Shown here: positions 1-6,352 of the stretch, in pieces
Layout of the letters: each line of letters opens with the position of its first letter
Numbering within the stretch: the first letter of the stretch is position 1
Assembly: GCA_903940125.1 (NCBI GenBank)
Contig: CAJAJL010000077.1
Span: 1-64,000, forward strand
Origin: an uncultured Chlorobiaceae bacterium
GTDB taxonomy: Bacteria; Bacteroidota; Chlorobiia; Chlorobiales; Chlorobiaceae
Direction of reading: 5' to 3'
Length of the DNA stretch: 64,000 nt
Position numbers and translations under genes: made by a program
Notes under the pieces: model-generated
Databases searched by the model: none
Told to the model about the DNA's origin: nothing
The model's input: the letters and a program-made list of their open reading frames with translations, nothing else

Positions 1-1161
1 GATGATGTCAACTTGTCCGTTTCTGGTCTGAAGATAGAGGTTCACCTCCGCTTTGTCGGTAATGAAGTATTATGCCCTAAATGTGGAGACAGCGCTAAAG
101 TCTATGATAGGGCTCCTGAACAACGTTGGCGGCATCTTGATACCATGCAGTTTGAAACAATCATTATAGCACGTATTCCAAGATCTCAGTGTGAAGCGTG
201 TGGTGTCAAGACTATAGCCGTTCCTTGGGCATCCCCCCATTCCCGTTTTACACTCCTGTTTGAAGGCTTTACCGTTTCTCTGCTCCAGCACTGTTTCAGT
301 GTTCAAGCAGTCTCAAATATCCTCAAACTTGACTGGCATGCAGTGGATGAGATCATGAAACGTGCTGTAGCGCGAGGGCTTCGGCGTCGGGCACCCAATA
401 ACATTCTCCATGTCGGTATGGACGAAAAAAGCTTCCGGTCTGGCCATAAGTACATTACGATCCTCAATGATCTGGACAGTAGCCGAGTGCTTGATATCAT
501 TGAGGATCGTACCCTGAAAGGGACGAAAAAGCTGCTGGAGACCCTTTCAAAAAAACAAAGAGCGGCTGTTGTGTCAGTATCGCTCGATATGTGGCAACCC
601 TTTGCAACAGCAGTCAATAAACTCCTTCCAAAGGCTGATATTGTTCACGACAGGTTTCATATCAGCAAATATCTTAATGACGCAGTCAACAAGGTGCGAA
701 ACCAGGAGTCACATGAGCTGCAGAAAAATGGTGATAAAAGTTTAGTCGGTTCGAAATACTCTTGGCTTCGAAATCCTGAAAACATGACCATAAGCCAAAG
801 AGCCCGGTTTGACGAGTTGATGGCATGCGAATTAAAGACCGGTGTGGCTTGGGGCTTGAAGAATGTATTTCGCGATTTCTGGAACTGCTCTTCAGAGCTG
901 AAGGGCGAGTTATTTATCACGTACTGGTTTGAGATAGTAGAGAAGTCAGGACTGAAGCCTCTTATAAAAGTGAAAGAGCTTATGGAACGTCATAAGGACA
1001 ATATCCTTAATTACTTCAAACACAAAGTAAGCAATGCTGTGTCGGAAGGTTTGAACAGTAAAATTCAGTTGCTAAAGGCGACTGCTCGAGGGTTTCGTGG
1101 CTTCGAAAGTTACCGGACAAGAATCCTCTTTTACTGTGGGAAACTGGATATGCAAATCTAA
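1..1161 (+). CDS. ISL3 family transposase (5' partial)
   Basis: The frame is open from base 1, so the TTG at 13 is probably internal and the N-terminus lies upstream of the window. The visible part has a zinc-finger-like region near its start (CPKCGDSAKVYDR followed by CEACG), then the ISL3 (DDE_Tnp_ISL3) catalytic core with VGMDEKSFRSGHKYITIL, SLDMWQPFATAV and DRFHISKYLNDAV, and the conserved C-terminus SEGLNSKIQLLKATARGFRG. It catalyses transposition of the element. The catalytic part has no visible stop or frameshift, so the enzyme may be active if the missing end is intact. Confidence 0.88.
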   Translation, partial: DDVNLSVSGLKIEVHLRFVGNEVLCPKCGDSAKVYDRAPEQRWRHLDTMQFETIIIARIPRSQCEACGVKTIAVPWASPHSRFTLLFEGFTVSLLQHCFSVQAVSNILKLDWHAVDEIMKRAVARGLRRRAPNNILHVGMDEKSFRSGHKYITILNDLDSSRVLDIIEDRTLKGTKKLLETLSKKQRAAVVSVSLDMWQPFATAVNKLLPKADIVHDRFHISKYLNDAVNKVRNQESHELQKNGDKSLVGSKYSWLRNPENMTISQRARFDELMACELKTGVAWGLKNVFRDFWNCSSELKGELFITYWFEIVEKSGLKPLIKVKELMERHKDNILNYFKHKVSNAVSEGLNSKIQLLKATARGFRGFESYRTRILFYCGKLDMQI

Positions 1162-1210
1162 ATGGTGCTGTAATATGAAATTTGATTCCCATTAAATTCT
1201 GCGAAGAGCC
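1..1210 (+). mobile_element. ISL3-like insertion sequence, right part
   Basis: The left end lies outside the window. The right end is placed at 1210 because the minus-strand sequence GGCTCTTCGCAGAATTTAAT at 1191-1210 resembles ISL3-type terminal repeats, and because the reading frame of a host gene on the minus strand (from 1381) changes character exactly there. The transposase stops 49 bases inside this end. The target duplication cannot be checked without the left end. Confidence 0.75.
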
Positions 1211-1381
1211 TTCAGGAGCATAATTCGGAATTACAGGAGCTTTTTTCAAAGAGTTTTCTGCAGAGCATAATTTCGGAATAAACGTACCCCAACTAATGTC
1301 TTTTTTCATAAGACCAATGATGTCTGCTATTCGTTCTCCATCTTTTGGGATAATCTTGTATTCAACTTTAATCTCATTCAT
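1211..1381 (-). pseudogene. small gene truncated by the IS
   Basis: This is the N-terminal 57 codons of an unrecognised protein (starts MNEIKVEYKIIPKDGERIAD) that run directly into the IS terminal repeat. The longer ORF of the track (1016-1393) continues only through IS DNA, so the rest of the gene must be beyond the left end of the IS or lost. The fragment carries two similar nine-residue segments (IPKLCSAEN and IPNYAPE), encoded by near-identical DNA repeats. An upstream ATG at 1393 is also possible. I assign no function. Confidence 0.45.
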
Positions 1382-1441
1382 ATGTAGTATCATTTTTTAG
1401 GTTTGCACACAACTCCTTTATCTATGCACCATATCTCACCA

Positions 1442-1486
1442 AAAGGTGTATATAGCCAACTATTCTGGCATGCTTTATACACCTTT
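1442..1486. repeat. 11-bp perfect inverted repeat with nested palindromes
   Basis: AAAGGTGTATA (1442-1452) is repeated as TATACACCTTT (1476-1486). Each arm is itself flanked by a small palindrome: CACCAAAAGGTG on the left and CACCTTTGAGGTG on the right. It lies in the 110-base gap between the recombinase remnant and the IS-truncated gene. It could be an operator, a recombination site or a terminator of the recombinase gene; the sequence alone does not decide. Confidence 0.55.
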
Positions 1487-1504
1487 GAGGTGCATAATAT
1501 TTTT

Positions 1505-1906
1505 TTACAAATTATCAAAGGGGCTGGAAATTTTTAGTAAACTCTGTTCGCATACGTGGGTATAGATTTCTGTCGTCTTACTGCTCTTATGCCCTAAGAA
1601 CTTTTGTATGTATCGAAGATCAGTTCCCGCTTCCAGTAAATGTGTTGCATAAGAGTGCCGCAACCAATGAAGCGTTACTGGTTTTTTGATTTTTGCATGA
1701 TCGAGGGCATGTTTTAACACTTTTTGCAAGCTGGTTTCGCTGTACTGTGTACCAGGTTCCTGACCCTCAAACAGCCAAATCCTGGGGCGATATATTTTAT
1801 AATATTCCCGCAACATTACAATCACTTTGTCCGATATGGGATTGACTCTGTCTTTTTTTTCTTTTGCATTGACTATTATCAATAACGGTGGGGTGATCCA
1901 TGACAC
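1505..1906 (-). pseudogene. tyrosine recombinase/integrase, C-terminal remnant
   Basis: About 125 residues of the catalytic domain of a phage/XerC-type site-specific recombinase remain. The box II motif [15 protein letters not shown] holds the second catalytic Arg with its His, and [14 protein letters not shown] contains the His/Lys region and the nucleophilic Tyr. The core-binding domain and the segment with the first catalytic Arg are missing, so it is very unlikely to recombine DNA. The start is artificial: the frame upstream belongs to an unrelated fragment. It probably marks the integrase of a former mobile island. Confidence 0.8.
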
Positions 1907-2156
1907 TTTGCTTTTCGCCCAGCAAACTTTTTGCCTTTAACGACTCTTGCCCTGCCACCTTGTCCGCATTTGCGCTTCCTGAAACGACTGCTGATGCGGC
2001 AGTTTGAGTTTTTGCTGCTTGCGTTGCAGAAACGCTGCTGGCAGCGATTGTGTGAAGGGAGAGTGTGAGAATGAAAATAGAAATAATGCAGGTCATCGGA
2101 GAGCAGCTTGTGGGTTTTGCCGATCTTGACATTTGCTGCAGCCAGGTAAGAGCCAT
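1907..2156 (-). pseudogene. fragment with signal peptide, joined to recombinase remnant
   Basis: The first 80 or so codons of the ORF starting at 2156 encode a possible secretory leader (CIISIFILTLSLHTIAASS) followed by an Ala/Ser/Thr-rich segment. Near 1905 the DNA switches to integrase sequence in another frame. I take this as the N-terminal stub of an exported protein fused by recombination to the integrase remnant. I do not recognise the family. Confidence 0.35.
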
Positions 2157-2258
2157 GAGAGAGTGTTGAATGGGTTAACCGGAGTGACGATGAAGCGACT
2201 GCAATATAGTGTATTCTTTGGGGAATGGGAAAGTAATGGCGGCATCAAAAGCACAAAC

Positions 2259-2301
2259 AAACGGGGAGGGATGCCAGTAGGGAAGAAAACGGGGAGGGAT
2301 G
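2259..2301. repeat. two 15-bp direct repeats
   Basis: AAACGGGGAGGGATG occurs at 2259-2273 and again at 2287-2301, 28 bases apart, just downstream of the toxin gene stop. The copies are identical. They may be remnants of an insertion or of a short tandem duplication. Confidence 0.6.
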
Positions 2302-2308
2302 TACTTTG

Positions 2309-2608
2309 TTAAAACTGACCAGTTCTCAGATGCCAATTCTTTGGATCACGATTGAGATGCATGATGGCACCGACACGAACAGCATCACTGTCTACTCTGT
2401 ATAGCACGCCATAAGGAAAGCGATTGAGCAAACATCGACGAGTTTGCCTCGAAAACAATGGCCATGATTCAGGGAAAACCTTGACCCGATCAAAAGCACG
2501 TTTGACTTCGGCAGCAAATTCATAACCGAGTCCGGGGCATTGTTCATTGTAATAATCCACCGCCTCAGCAAATTCCTCTTCCGCAAAGGAGAGGATAAGA
2601 ATATTCAT
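2309..2608 (-). CDS. ParE/RelE superfamily toxin
   Basis: This 99-residue protein has the ParE/RelE plasmid-stabilisation fold signature: an N-terminal helix pair (AEEEFAEAVDYYNEQCPGLG), the strand segment RRCLLNRFPYGVLYRV and a terminal His-containing strand (GAIMHLNRDPKNWHLR). It is the second gene of a two-gene operon and overlaps its antitoxin by four bases (ATGA). The family includes gyrase poisons and ribosome-dependent mRNA nucleases; which of these applies cannot be read from the sequence. It looks intact. Confidence 0.88.
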   Translation of the reverse strand: MNILILSFAEEEFAEAVDYYNEQCPGLGYEFAAEVKRAFDRVKVFPESWPLFSRQTRRCLLNRFPYGVLYRVDSDAVRVGAIMHLNRDPKNWHLRTGQF

Positions 2609-2829
2609 CTCTGATTGATCCTTGCAAAAACATCTTCTGCTGTTGATGCCTTGATTTCACCACGGTCAAAAGCTTCAAATCGAGATTCGACCTCTTCTGC
2701 CCATGCAGCATCGACGGCATTGCGTGCGGCACAATCAAAACTCTGAAAAAGTTTTTCGATCAGTTCCGCCCTCTCTACAGGAAGCAAATCGAGTGCATCT
2801 TTGAAAATACGTTCTGCGACTGCCGTCAT
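2605..2829 (-). CDS. addiction module antitoxin
   Basis: This 74-residue protein belongs to the addiction-module component family (TIGR02574-like) that pairs with ParE toxins. Its helical N-terminus runs through ALDLLPVERAELIEKLFQSF and it ends in the typical toxin-wrapping region rich in Glu, Ala and Arg. I moved the start from 2865 to the ATG at 2829 because the family begins near MTAVAERIFKDAL and a TAGGGA Shine-Dalgarno-like sequence precedes it. It should neutralise the downstream toxin and probably represses the operon. Confidence 0.85.
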   Translation of the reverse strand: MTAVAERIFKDALDLLPVERAELIEKLFQSFDCAARNAVDAAWAEEVESRFEAFDRGEIKASTAEDVFARINQR

Positions 2830-3073
2830 ATTTATCCCTAAATTATCTTTGTAATTGTAAAACAATCCTTTGGGCAGCAGGTGACTGCATTTGCAATGTA
2901 GCCGAGCAGCCTCTTGACAAGTTATGAAGAACTAAGGTTTTTTTATCAAGAAAAAAAATGCCCGTCATGTTCGAAACGGCTATCCGGCTCGTCCTACCAA
3001 TGCCGGGCATCCTGTGTGGCTCTTTTTGCCCTATACCTTACAGGAGCGGGGTCATCAATCTGTTCAGAGGCAG

Positions 3074-3226
3074 TCATCCGACTTTGCTTTTGAGCTGCGG
3101 GACGAAGACCAAGCGGAAGCCAATGTTGTTGTTCCGGTTGTCTGGCGGGTTGTTGTTACGATACGCCGACCGACAGTTCCCGGCAGGGTTGTTCCAGCTC
3201 CCGCCACGAAGTACACGGTCCGAACC
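3074..3226 (-). repeat. template-repeat-like cassette (FGE C-terminal coding, AAC-rich)
   Basis: On the minus strand this stretch can be read as RVLRGGSWNNPAGNCRSAYR and ends in IGFRLVFVPQ, the C-terminus of FGE/C-type-lectin DGR targets. Ten of about 33 codons are AAC, as in DGR template repeats, where A is the mutable base. The FGE likeness begins abruptly near 3226 with no upstream FGE sequence, which fits a stand-alone repeat rather than a gene. Bases 3095-3124 match 3697-3726 at 29 of 30 positions, the place expected for the initiation-of-mutagenic-homology segment. It could instead be a broken FGE gene end. Confidence 0.6.
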
Positions 3227-3231
3227 CACGA

Positions 3232-3432
3232 TTAATGCCCTTGTTCTGCACTGGCCACCATTGTACTGTACACATTTTTTCTGAATTCTTTTGCATTGGC
3301 GTACTGTGTAAATGCCACCAATGGCATGGTGTGATTTGCAAACTGTTTTTGTGACCAACTGCCCGTTTGCAGGCAGTGGTCATAAAGCCGGGATTTCTGG
3401 ATAAAGCGCTTTTTGCTTCGCCGGGCAAGGCG
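3232..3432 (-). pseudogene. reverse-transcriptase-like C-terminal remnant
   Basis: This reading frame is missing from the ORF track because it has no start. It encodes about 66 residues, with RLARRSKKRFIQKSRLYDH, then the segment WSQKQFANHTMPLVAFTQYA, ending SAEQGH and TAA at 3232-3234. The Arg/Lys-rich helix followed by a hydrophobic helix and an Ala-Asn/Asp segment resembles the C-terminal thumb of DGR-type reverse transcriptases, and it sits directly before the template-like repeat. The YxDD palm region is absent. The assignment rests on pattern memory and position, not on a search. Confidence 0.45.
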
Positions 3433-3434
3433 TA

Positions 3435-3488
3435 CTCGGTCTGGAAAGAGCTGTCACCGATGGGTATGGTAAAAAGTTTTATCTGCAT
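3435..3488 (-). pseudogene. N-terminal stub of a possible DGR accessory (HRDC-type) protein
   Basis: The 18 codons MQIKLFTIPIGDSSFQTE resemble the start of the HRDC-domain proteins that accompany some DGRs. After codon 18 the frame no longer makes sense, and the coherent frame becomes that of the reverse-transcriptase-like remnant. This suggests a deletion joined the accessory gene start to the end of the transcriptase gene. It is too short for a firm family call. Confidence 0.35.
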
Positions 3489-3564
3489 GAACGTAGCGCG
3501 TTAAGCTGGTTTGATAACCCTGGAAGAGATCGTTATTATTTCAAAAAAATACGGTGGACCACCT

Positions 3565-3591
3565 TCGGTGGTCATTTCTGTTGTCGGTTGT
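3565..3591 (-). terminator. hairpin downstream of the variable-repeat-like end
   Basis: On the minus strand GACCACC-GAA-GGTGGTC forms a 7-bp stem with a three-base loop, followed after seven bases by a run of seven T. It may be a rho-independent terminator of the target gene. DGRs also carry short GA-loop cruciform hairpins downstream of the variable repeat that help retrohoming, so that reading is open. It lies about 110 bases beyond the variable-repeat-like segment. Confidence 0.5.
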
Positions 3592-3663
3592 TACGGGAAA
3601 TCATGGCGCACGGCAGATCGTCCCTCACTGCCGTTCACCATGATTTTGTAACTGCCCTCTCGC

Positions 3664-3975
3664 TCAAAAGCAAAGCCGGAATGAGCTGCCAACTGACTGC
3701 GGGACGAAGACCAGGCGGAAGCCAATGGAGTAGGTGCGAGAAGCCGACCGACAGCGCTCAGCACTGAAGTGCCAGCTACCACCACGAAGCACACGGGACG
3801 AACGACTATCGTCATACCAGCTATCCGTCCATTCCCATACGTTTCCAGCCATGTCGTACAACCCCTCCGGTGTTGCTCCATCGGGATAGCTGCCGATAGG
3901 TGTTGTTGCTCCAACAGCATGATTGTAATTGGCCAATCGAACAGAGATATCTCCTTCTTCTTCGGGCCAGGGATT
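3664..3975 (-). pseudogene. FGE/SUMF1-domain target gene, C-terminal remnant with variable-repeat-like end
   Basis: About 100 residues of a formylglycine-generating-enzyme-like (C-type lectin fold) domain are present, including GLYDMAGNVWEWTDSWYDD and RVLRGGSWHFSAERCRSASR. The N-terminal two thirds of the domain and any start are missing; the frame upstream abuts ruvC. The residues that are Asn (AAC) in the nearby cassette are here His, Phe, Arg, Ser, Thr, Tyr and Ser, all reachable from AAC or AAT codons by changing A. This is the signature of DGR mutagenesis. The cassette at 3074-3226 is not the direct template, since the repeat here is 24 bases shorter. Confidence 0.65.
3697..3797 (-). repeat. 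variable-repeat-like segment
   Basis: This repeat is homologous to the cassette at 3095-3218. Outer parts are conserved: the 3' 30 bases match at 29 positions and the VLRGGSW-coding part is largely conserved. Changes between the copies concentrate at AAC codons: CAC, TTC, CGC, ACC, TAC and TCC here, plus TAT to TCT. A few changes at non-A positions and the 24-base length difference show the two copies also diverged by ordinary mutation. Confidence 0.55.
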
Positions 3976-4072
3976 CGGTGGAGAAGTGCTTTGACGACTT
4001 GAAGAACGGTTTGGACATAAAGCGACTGGGGATGCACACTTCATCGCCTTGATCCGAACCCGGCATAGGATA

Positions 4073-4636
4073 CTACCGGACAACCTTATCAGGTGATGCA
4101 GCAACAAACTGTGACCAGCTGCTTTTCCCGCATCGGGCTTTTTGGACTGGAAGATAAGCATTTCGGCTCTCTCCTCTGAGCAGATCACAAAGAGCTATTC
4201 CAAGAGCATCAGTTACATCAAAAGGTTTAGGCGCCACAGTGAGACCAAGCATTCTTGTAACCATAAACGCTACCTGCTCTTTGCTTGCGGCACCTCTTCC
4301 TGTTATCGCCGATTTCACTTCACGTGGTGCATACTCATGCAGGGTAAGATGCTGGTTCATCGCCAGAGCAATCACTGCACCACGCACCTGACCAAGCTTA
4401 AGGGCTGACTGAACATTTCTGCTTAAAAATGCTGTTTCCAAAGCTATACGTTCAGGCTGAAAGTCTGTGATAACCTTTGCAAGCTCCCGATATATCTCAC
4501 CTATCCTCTCTGCATGACTACGACGAGGATGAAGACGGATGACACCGCATACAAGCACAGACAAAACTCCTGAACTCTCTTGAATCACACCGTAACCGGT
4601 ATTCAGACTTCCGGGATCAATCCCGAGAACAACCAT
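4073..4636 (-). CDS. ruvC: crossover junction endodeoxyribonuclease RuvC
   Basis: RuvC resolves Holliday junctions with RuvAB during recombinational repair. The 187-residue product starts [16 protein letters not shown], giving the first catalytic Asp at position 7. A further acidic residue is in [10 protein letters not shown], and the C-terminal Asp motif is [15 protein letters not shown]. It is slightly longer than the usual 160-175 residues, with a C-terminal extension. It follows yebC after a three-base gap, the common yebC-ruvC pairing, so the two are probably co-transcribed. Its 3' end forms the border of the accessory region. Confidence 0.95.
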   Translation of the reverse strand: MVVLGIDPGSLNTGYGVIQESSGVLSVLVCGVIRLHPRRSHAERIGEIYRELAKVITDFQPERIALETAFLSRNVQSALKLGQVRGAVIALAMNQHLTLHEYAPREVKSAITGRGAASKEQVAFMVTRMLGLTVAPKPFDVTDALGIALCDLLRGESRNAYLPVQKARCGKSSWSQFVAASPDKVVR

Positions 4637-4639
4637 CCT

Positions 4640-5392
4640 CTATTCGTTTAAGCTGCTCATTGCACTCTCACTGATCTCCATGTTGCTATAGACCGAAAGC
4701 ACATCGTCATTATTTTCAAGGGCATCAATCAGCTTGATTACTTTCCGTGCATCCTCCGCCTCAAGTTCTATATAATTTTCCGGAATAAGATCAGTCTTTG
4801 CATTTTCATAAACAATACCCGCATCGTCAAGCGCTTTTTTTACGTTTTCAAGGTCCTTGACATCAGTTACAACGGTAAAATAGTTCTCATCATCAGTACT
4901 GAGGTCTTCAAGACCCGCGTCCAACAGTATTTCCATCAGCTGATCCTCGCCAGCTGAAGATTTTGGAACATCAAGAGTTCCCTTTCGGTGGAACATCCAG
5001 CTCACGCTGCCGCTTTCACCGAGCGCACCATTGTTACGGCTCATAATGTGACGAATATCAGCCACGGTCCGGTTGCGGTTGTCCGTTGCAGTCTCAATAA
5101 TCAGAGCTATACCGGCTGCGCCATACCCTTCATAGGTGATCTCGTCGTAGGTGACTCCCTCGAGCTCCCCCGTCCCTTTTTTGATGGCTCGTGAAATATT
5201 GTCCATCGGCATGGAATTATCCCTTGCTGTATCGACAGCAAGCCTGAGACGGGGATTCCCTGATGGATCACCTCCTCCCATTTTTGCCGCTATAGTAATC
5301 TCCTTGACCAGTTTGGTAAACAAACTTCCTCTTTTCTGATCAGTTACCGCCTTTTTCCTTTTAATGGTTGCCCATTTGCTATGTCCTGACAT
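4640..5392 (-). CDS. YebC/PmpR family regulatory protein
   Basis: This 250-residue protein has the hallmark start [22 protein letters not shown] and the conserved [20 protein letters not shown], covering the three-domain YebC fold. Family members bind DNA as transcriptional regulators, and some act in translation of proline-rich stretches. Its partner ruvC lies immediately downstream. The promoter should be in the 117-base gap shared with the divergent pheA gene. The length is normal. Confidence 0.93.
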   Translation of the reverse strand: MSGHSKWATIKRKKAVTDQKRGSLFTKLVKEITIAAKMGGGDPSGNPRLRLAVDTARDNSMPMDNISRAIKKGTGELEGVTYDEITYEGYGAAGIALIIETATDNRNRTVADIRHIMSRNNGALGESGSVSWMFHRKGTLDVPKSSAGEDQLMEILLDAGLEDLSTDDENYFTVVTDVKDLENVKKALDDAGIVYENAKTDLIPENYIELEAEDARKVIKLIDALENNDDVLSVYSNMEISESAMSSLNE

Positions 5393-5509
5393 AATAAAAA
5401 ACTGCTGATTTATTATTCCCGATACACCCCGCCTATGATAATAGATTTATTTTCTTTAAATAAAATCAAATCCAACGGCATTCGTGCAAGTTAATAACAA
5501 GAAAAAACA

Positions 5510-6352
5510 ATGACAAACTTGATGACCGCCTATCAGGGAGAACCCGGAGCCTACAGTGAGATAGCAGCACTCAGAATCGGAGAGCCAGAACCATTTGAAT
5601 CGTTTGAAGAAGTTTTTGCTGCCGTTGAAACACATAAGGTAGACTATGCTGTTATACCTATAGAAAATTCACTCGGTGGAAGCATTCATCAAAACTATGA
5701 CCTTTTGCTCCAGCATCCTGTCACTATCGTTGCGGAAACCTTTGTTAAAGTTGAACACTGCCTGCTCGGTATCCACAATGCCACAATTGAAAAGGCCCGG
5801 AAAGCGCTTTCTCACCCTCAGGCACTTGCGCAATGCCGTAATTTTTTTGCAACACACAAGAATATTAAGCCCGAGGTCGCCTATGACACTGCCGGCAGCG
5901 CTAAAATAATCGCCGCCCAAAAAGATCCGTCACAACTGGCCATAGCCTCAAAAAGAGCTGGCGATCTTTACGGACTGGAAATCCTGCAGGAAAACCTGGC
6001 CGATGAGGAGTGGAACATTACACGATTTTTCTGTATTTCACATTCAGCAATAAGCGATCCGTTACGTTTCAAGACAAAACCGGATACTTCACAGCACAAG
6101 ACATCCATTGCGTTCACACTTCCAAATGAGCAGGGTTCGCTCTTTAAGGCGCTTGCAACATTTGCCATGCGAAATATTGACCTGGCAAAAATAGAATCGA
6201 GACCATTCAGAAAAAAAGCGTTTGAGTATCTGTTTTATGTCGATTTCATCGGACATCAGCATGACCCGAATATTCATAACGCACTCAACCACCTCAAGGA
6301 ATTTGCAACAATGGTCAAGGTGCTTGGCAGTTACGGGGTAGTCGCAGAATGA
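5510..6352 (+). CDS. pheA: prephenate dehydratase
   Basis: The enzyme converts prephenate to phenylpyruvate in phenylalanine synthesis. The 280-residue protein has the catalytic domain (YQGEPGAYSEIAA, VIPIENSLGGSI, and WNITRFFCIS with the catalytic Thr-Arg) and a C-terminal ACT domain from about residue 200. The ACT domain carries the GSLF and ESRP motifs for phenylalanine feedback inhibition. No chorismate mutase domain is fused. An alternative start lies four codons in. The stop overlaps the polA start by four bases, so translation is probably coupled. Confidence 0.94.
   Translation: MTNLMTAYQGEPGAYSEIAALRIGEPEPFESFEEVFAAVETHKVDYAVIPIENSLGGSIHQNYDLLLQHPVTIVAETFVKVEHCLLGIHNATIEKARKALSHPQALAQCRNFFATHKNIKPEVAYDTAGSAKIIAAQKDPSQLAIASKRAGDLYGLEILQENLADEEWNITRFFCISHSAISDPLRFKTKPDTSQHKTSIAFTLPNEQGSLFKALATFAMRNIDLAKIESRPFRKKAFEYLFYVDFIGHQHDPNIHNALNHLKEFATMVKVLGSYGVVAE

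Noticed and set aside
1797-2156. Complete 119-residue protein
   Set aside because: The 3' part overlaps integrase sequence in another frame; it is a chimeric stub, not a normal gene.
2950-3012. tRNA-like fold with ATGCCCG/CGGGCAT arms and a TTCGAA loop
   Set aside because: The arms and T-loop-like sequence are suggestive, but the remaining tRNA arms are missing and the length is only about 50 bases; it may be a chance hairpin or terminator (T8 follows).
3074-3358. Reading the cassette at 3074-3226 as a normal gene end (track ORF 3074-3358)
   Set aside because: The FGE likeness begins abruptly and the upstream residues of the ORF do not resemble FGE; a coherent second frame ends just before it.
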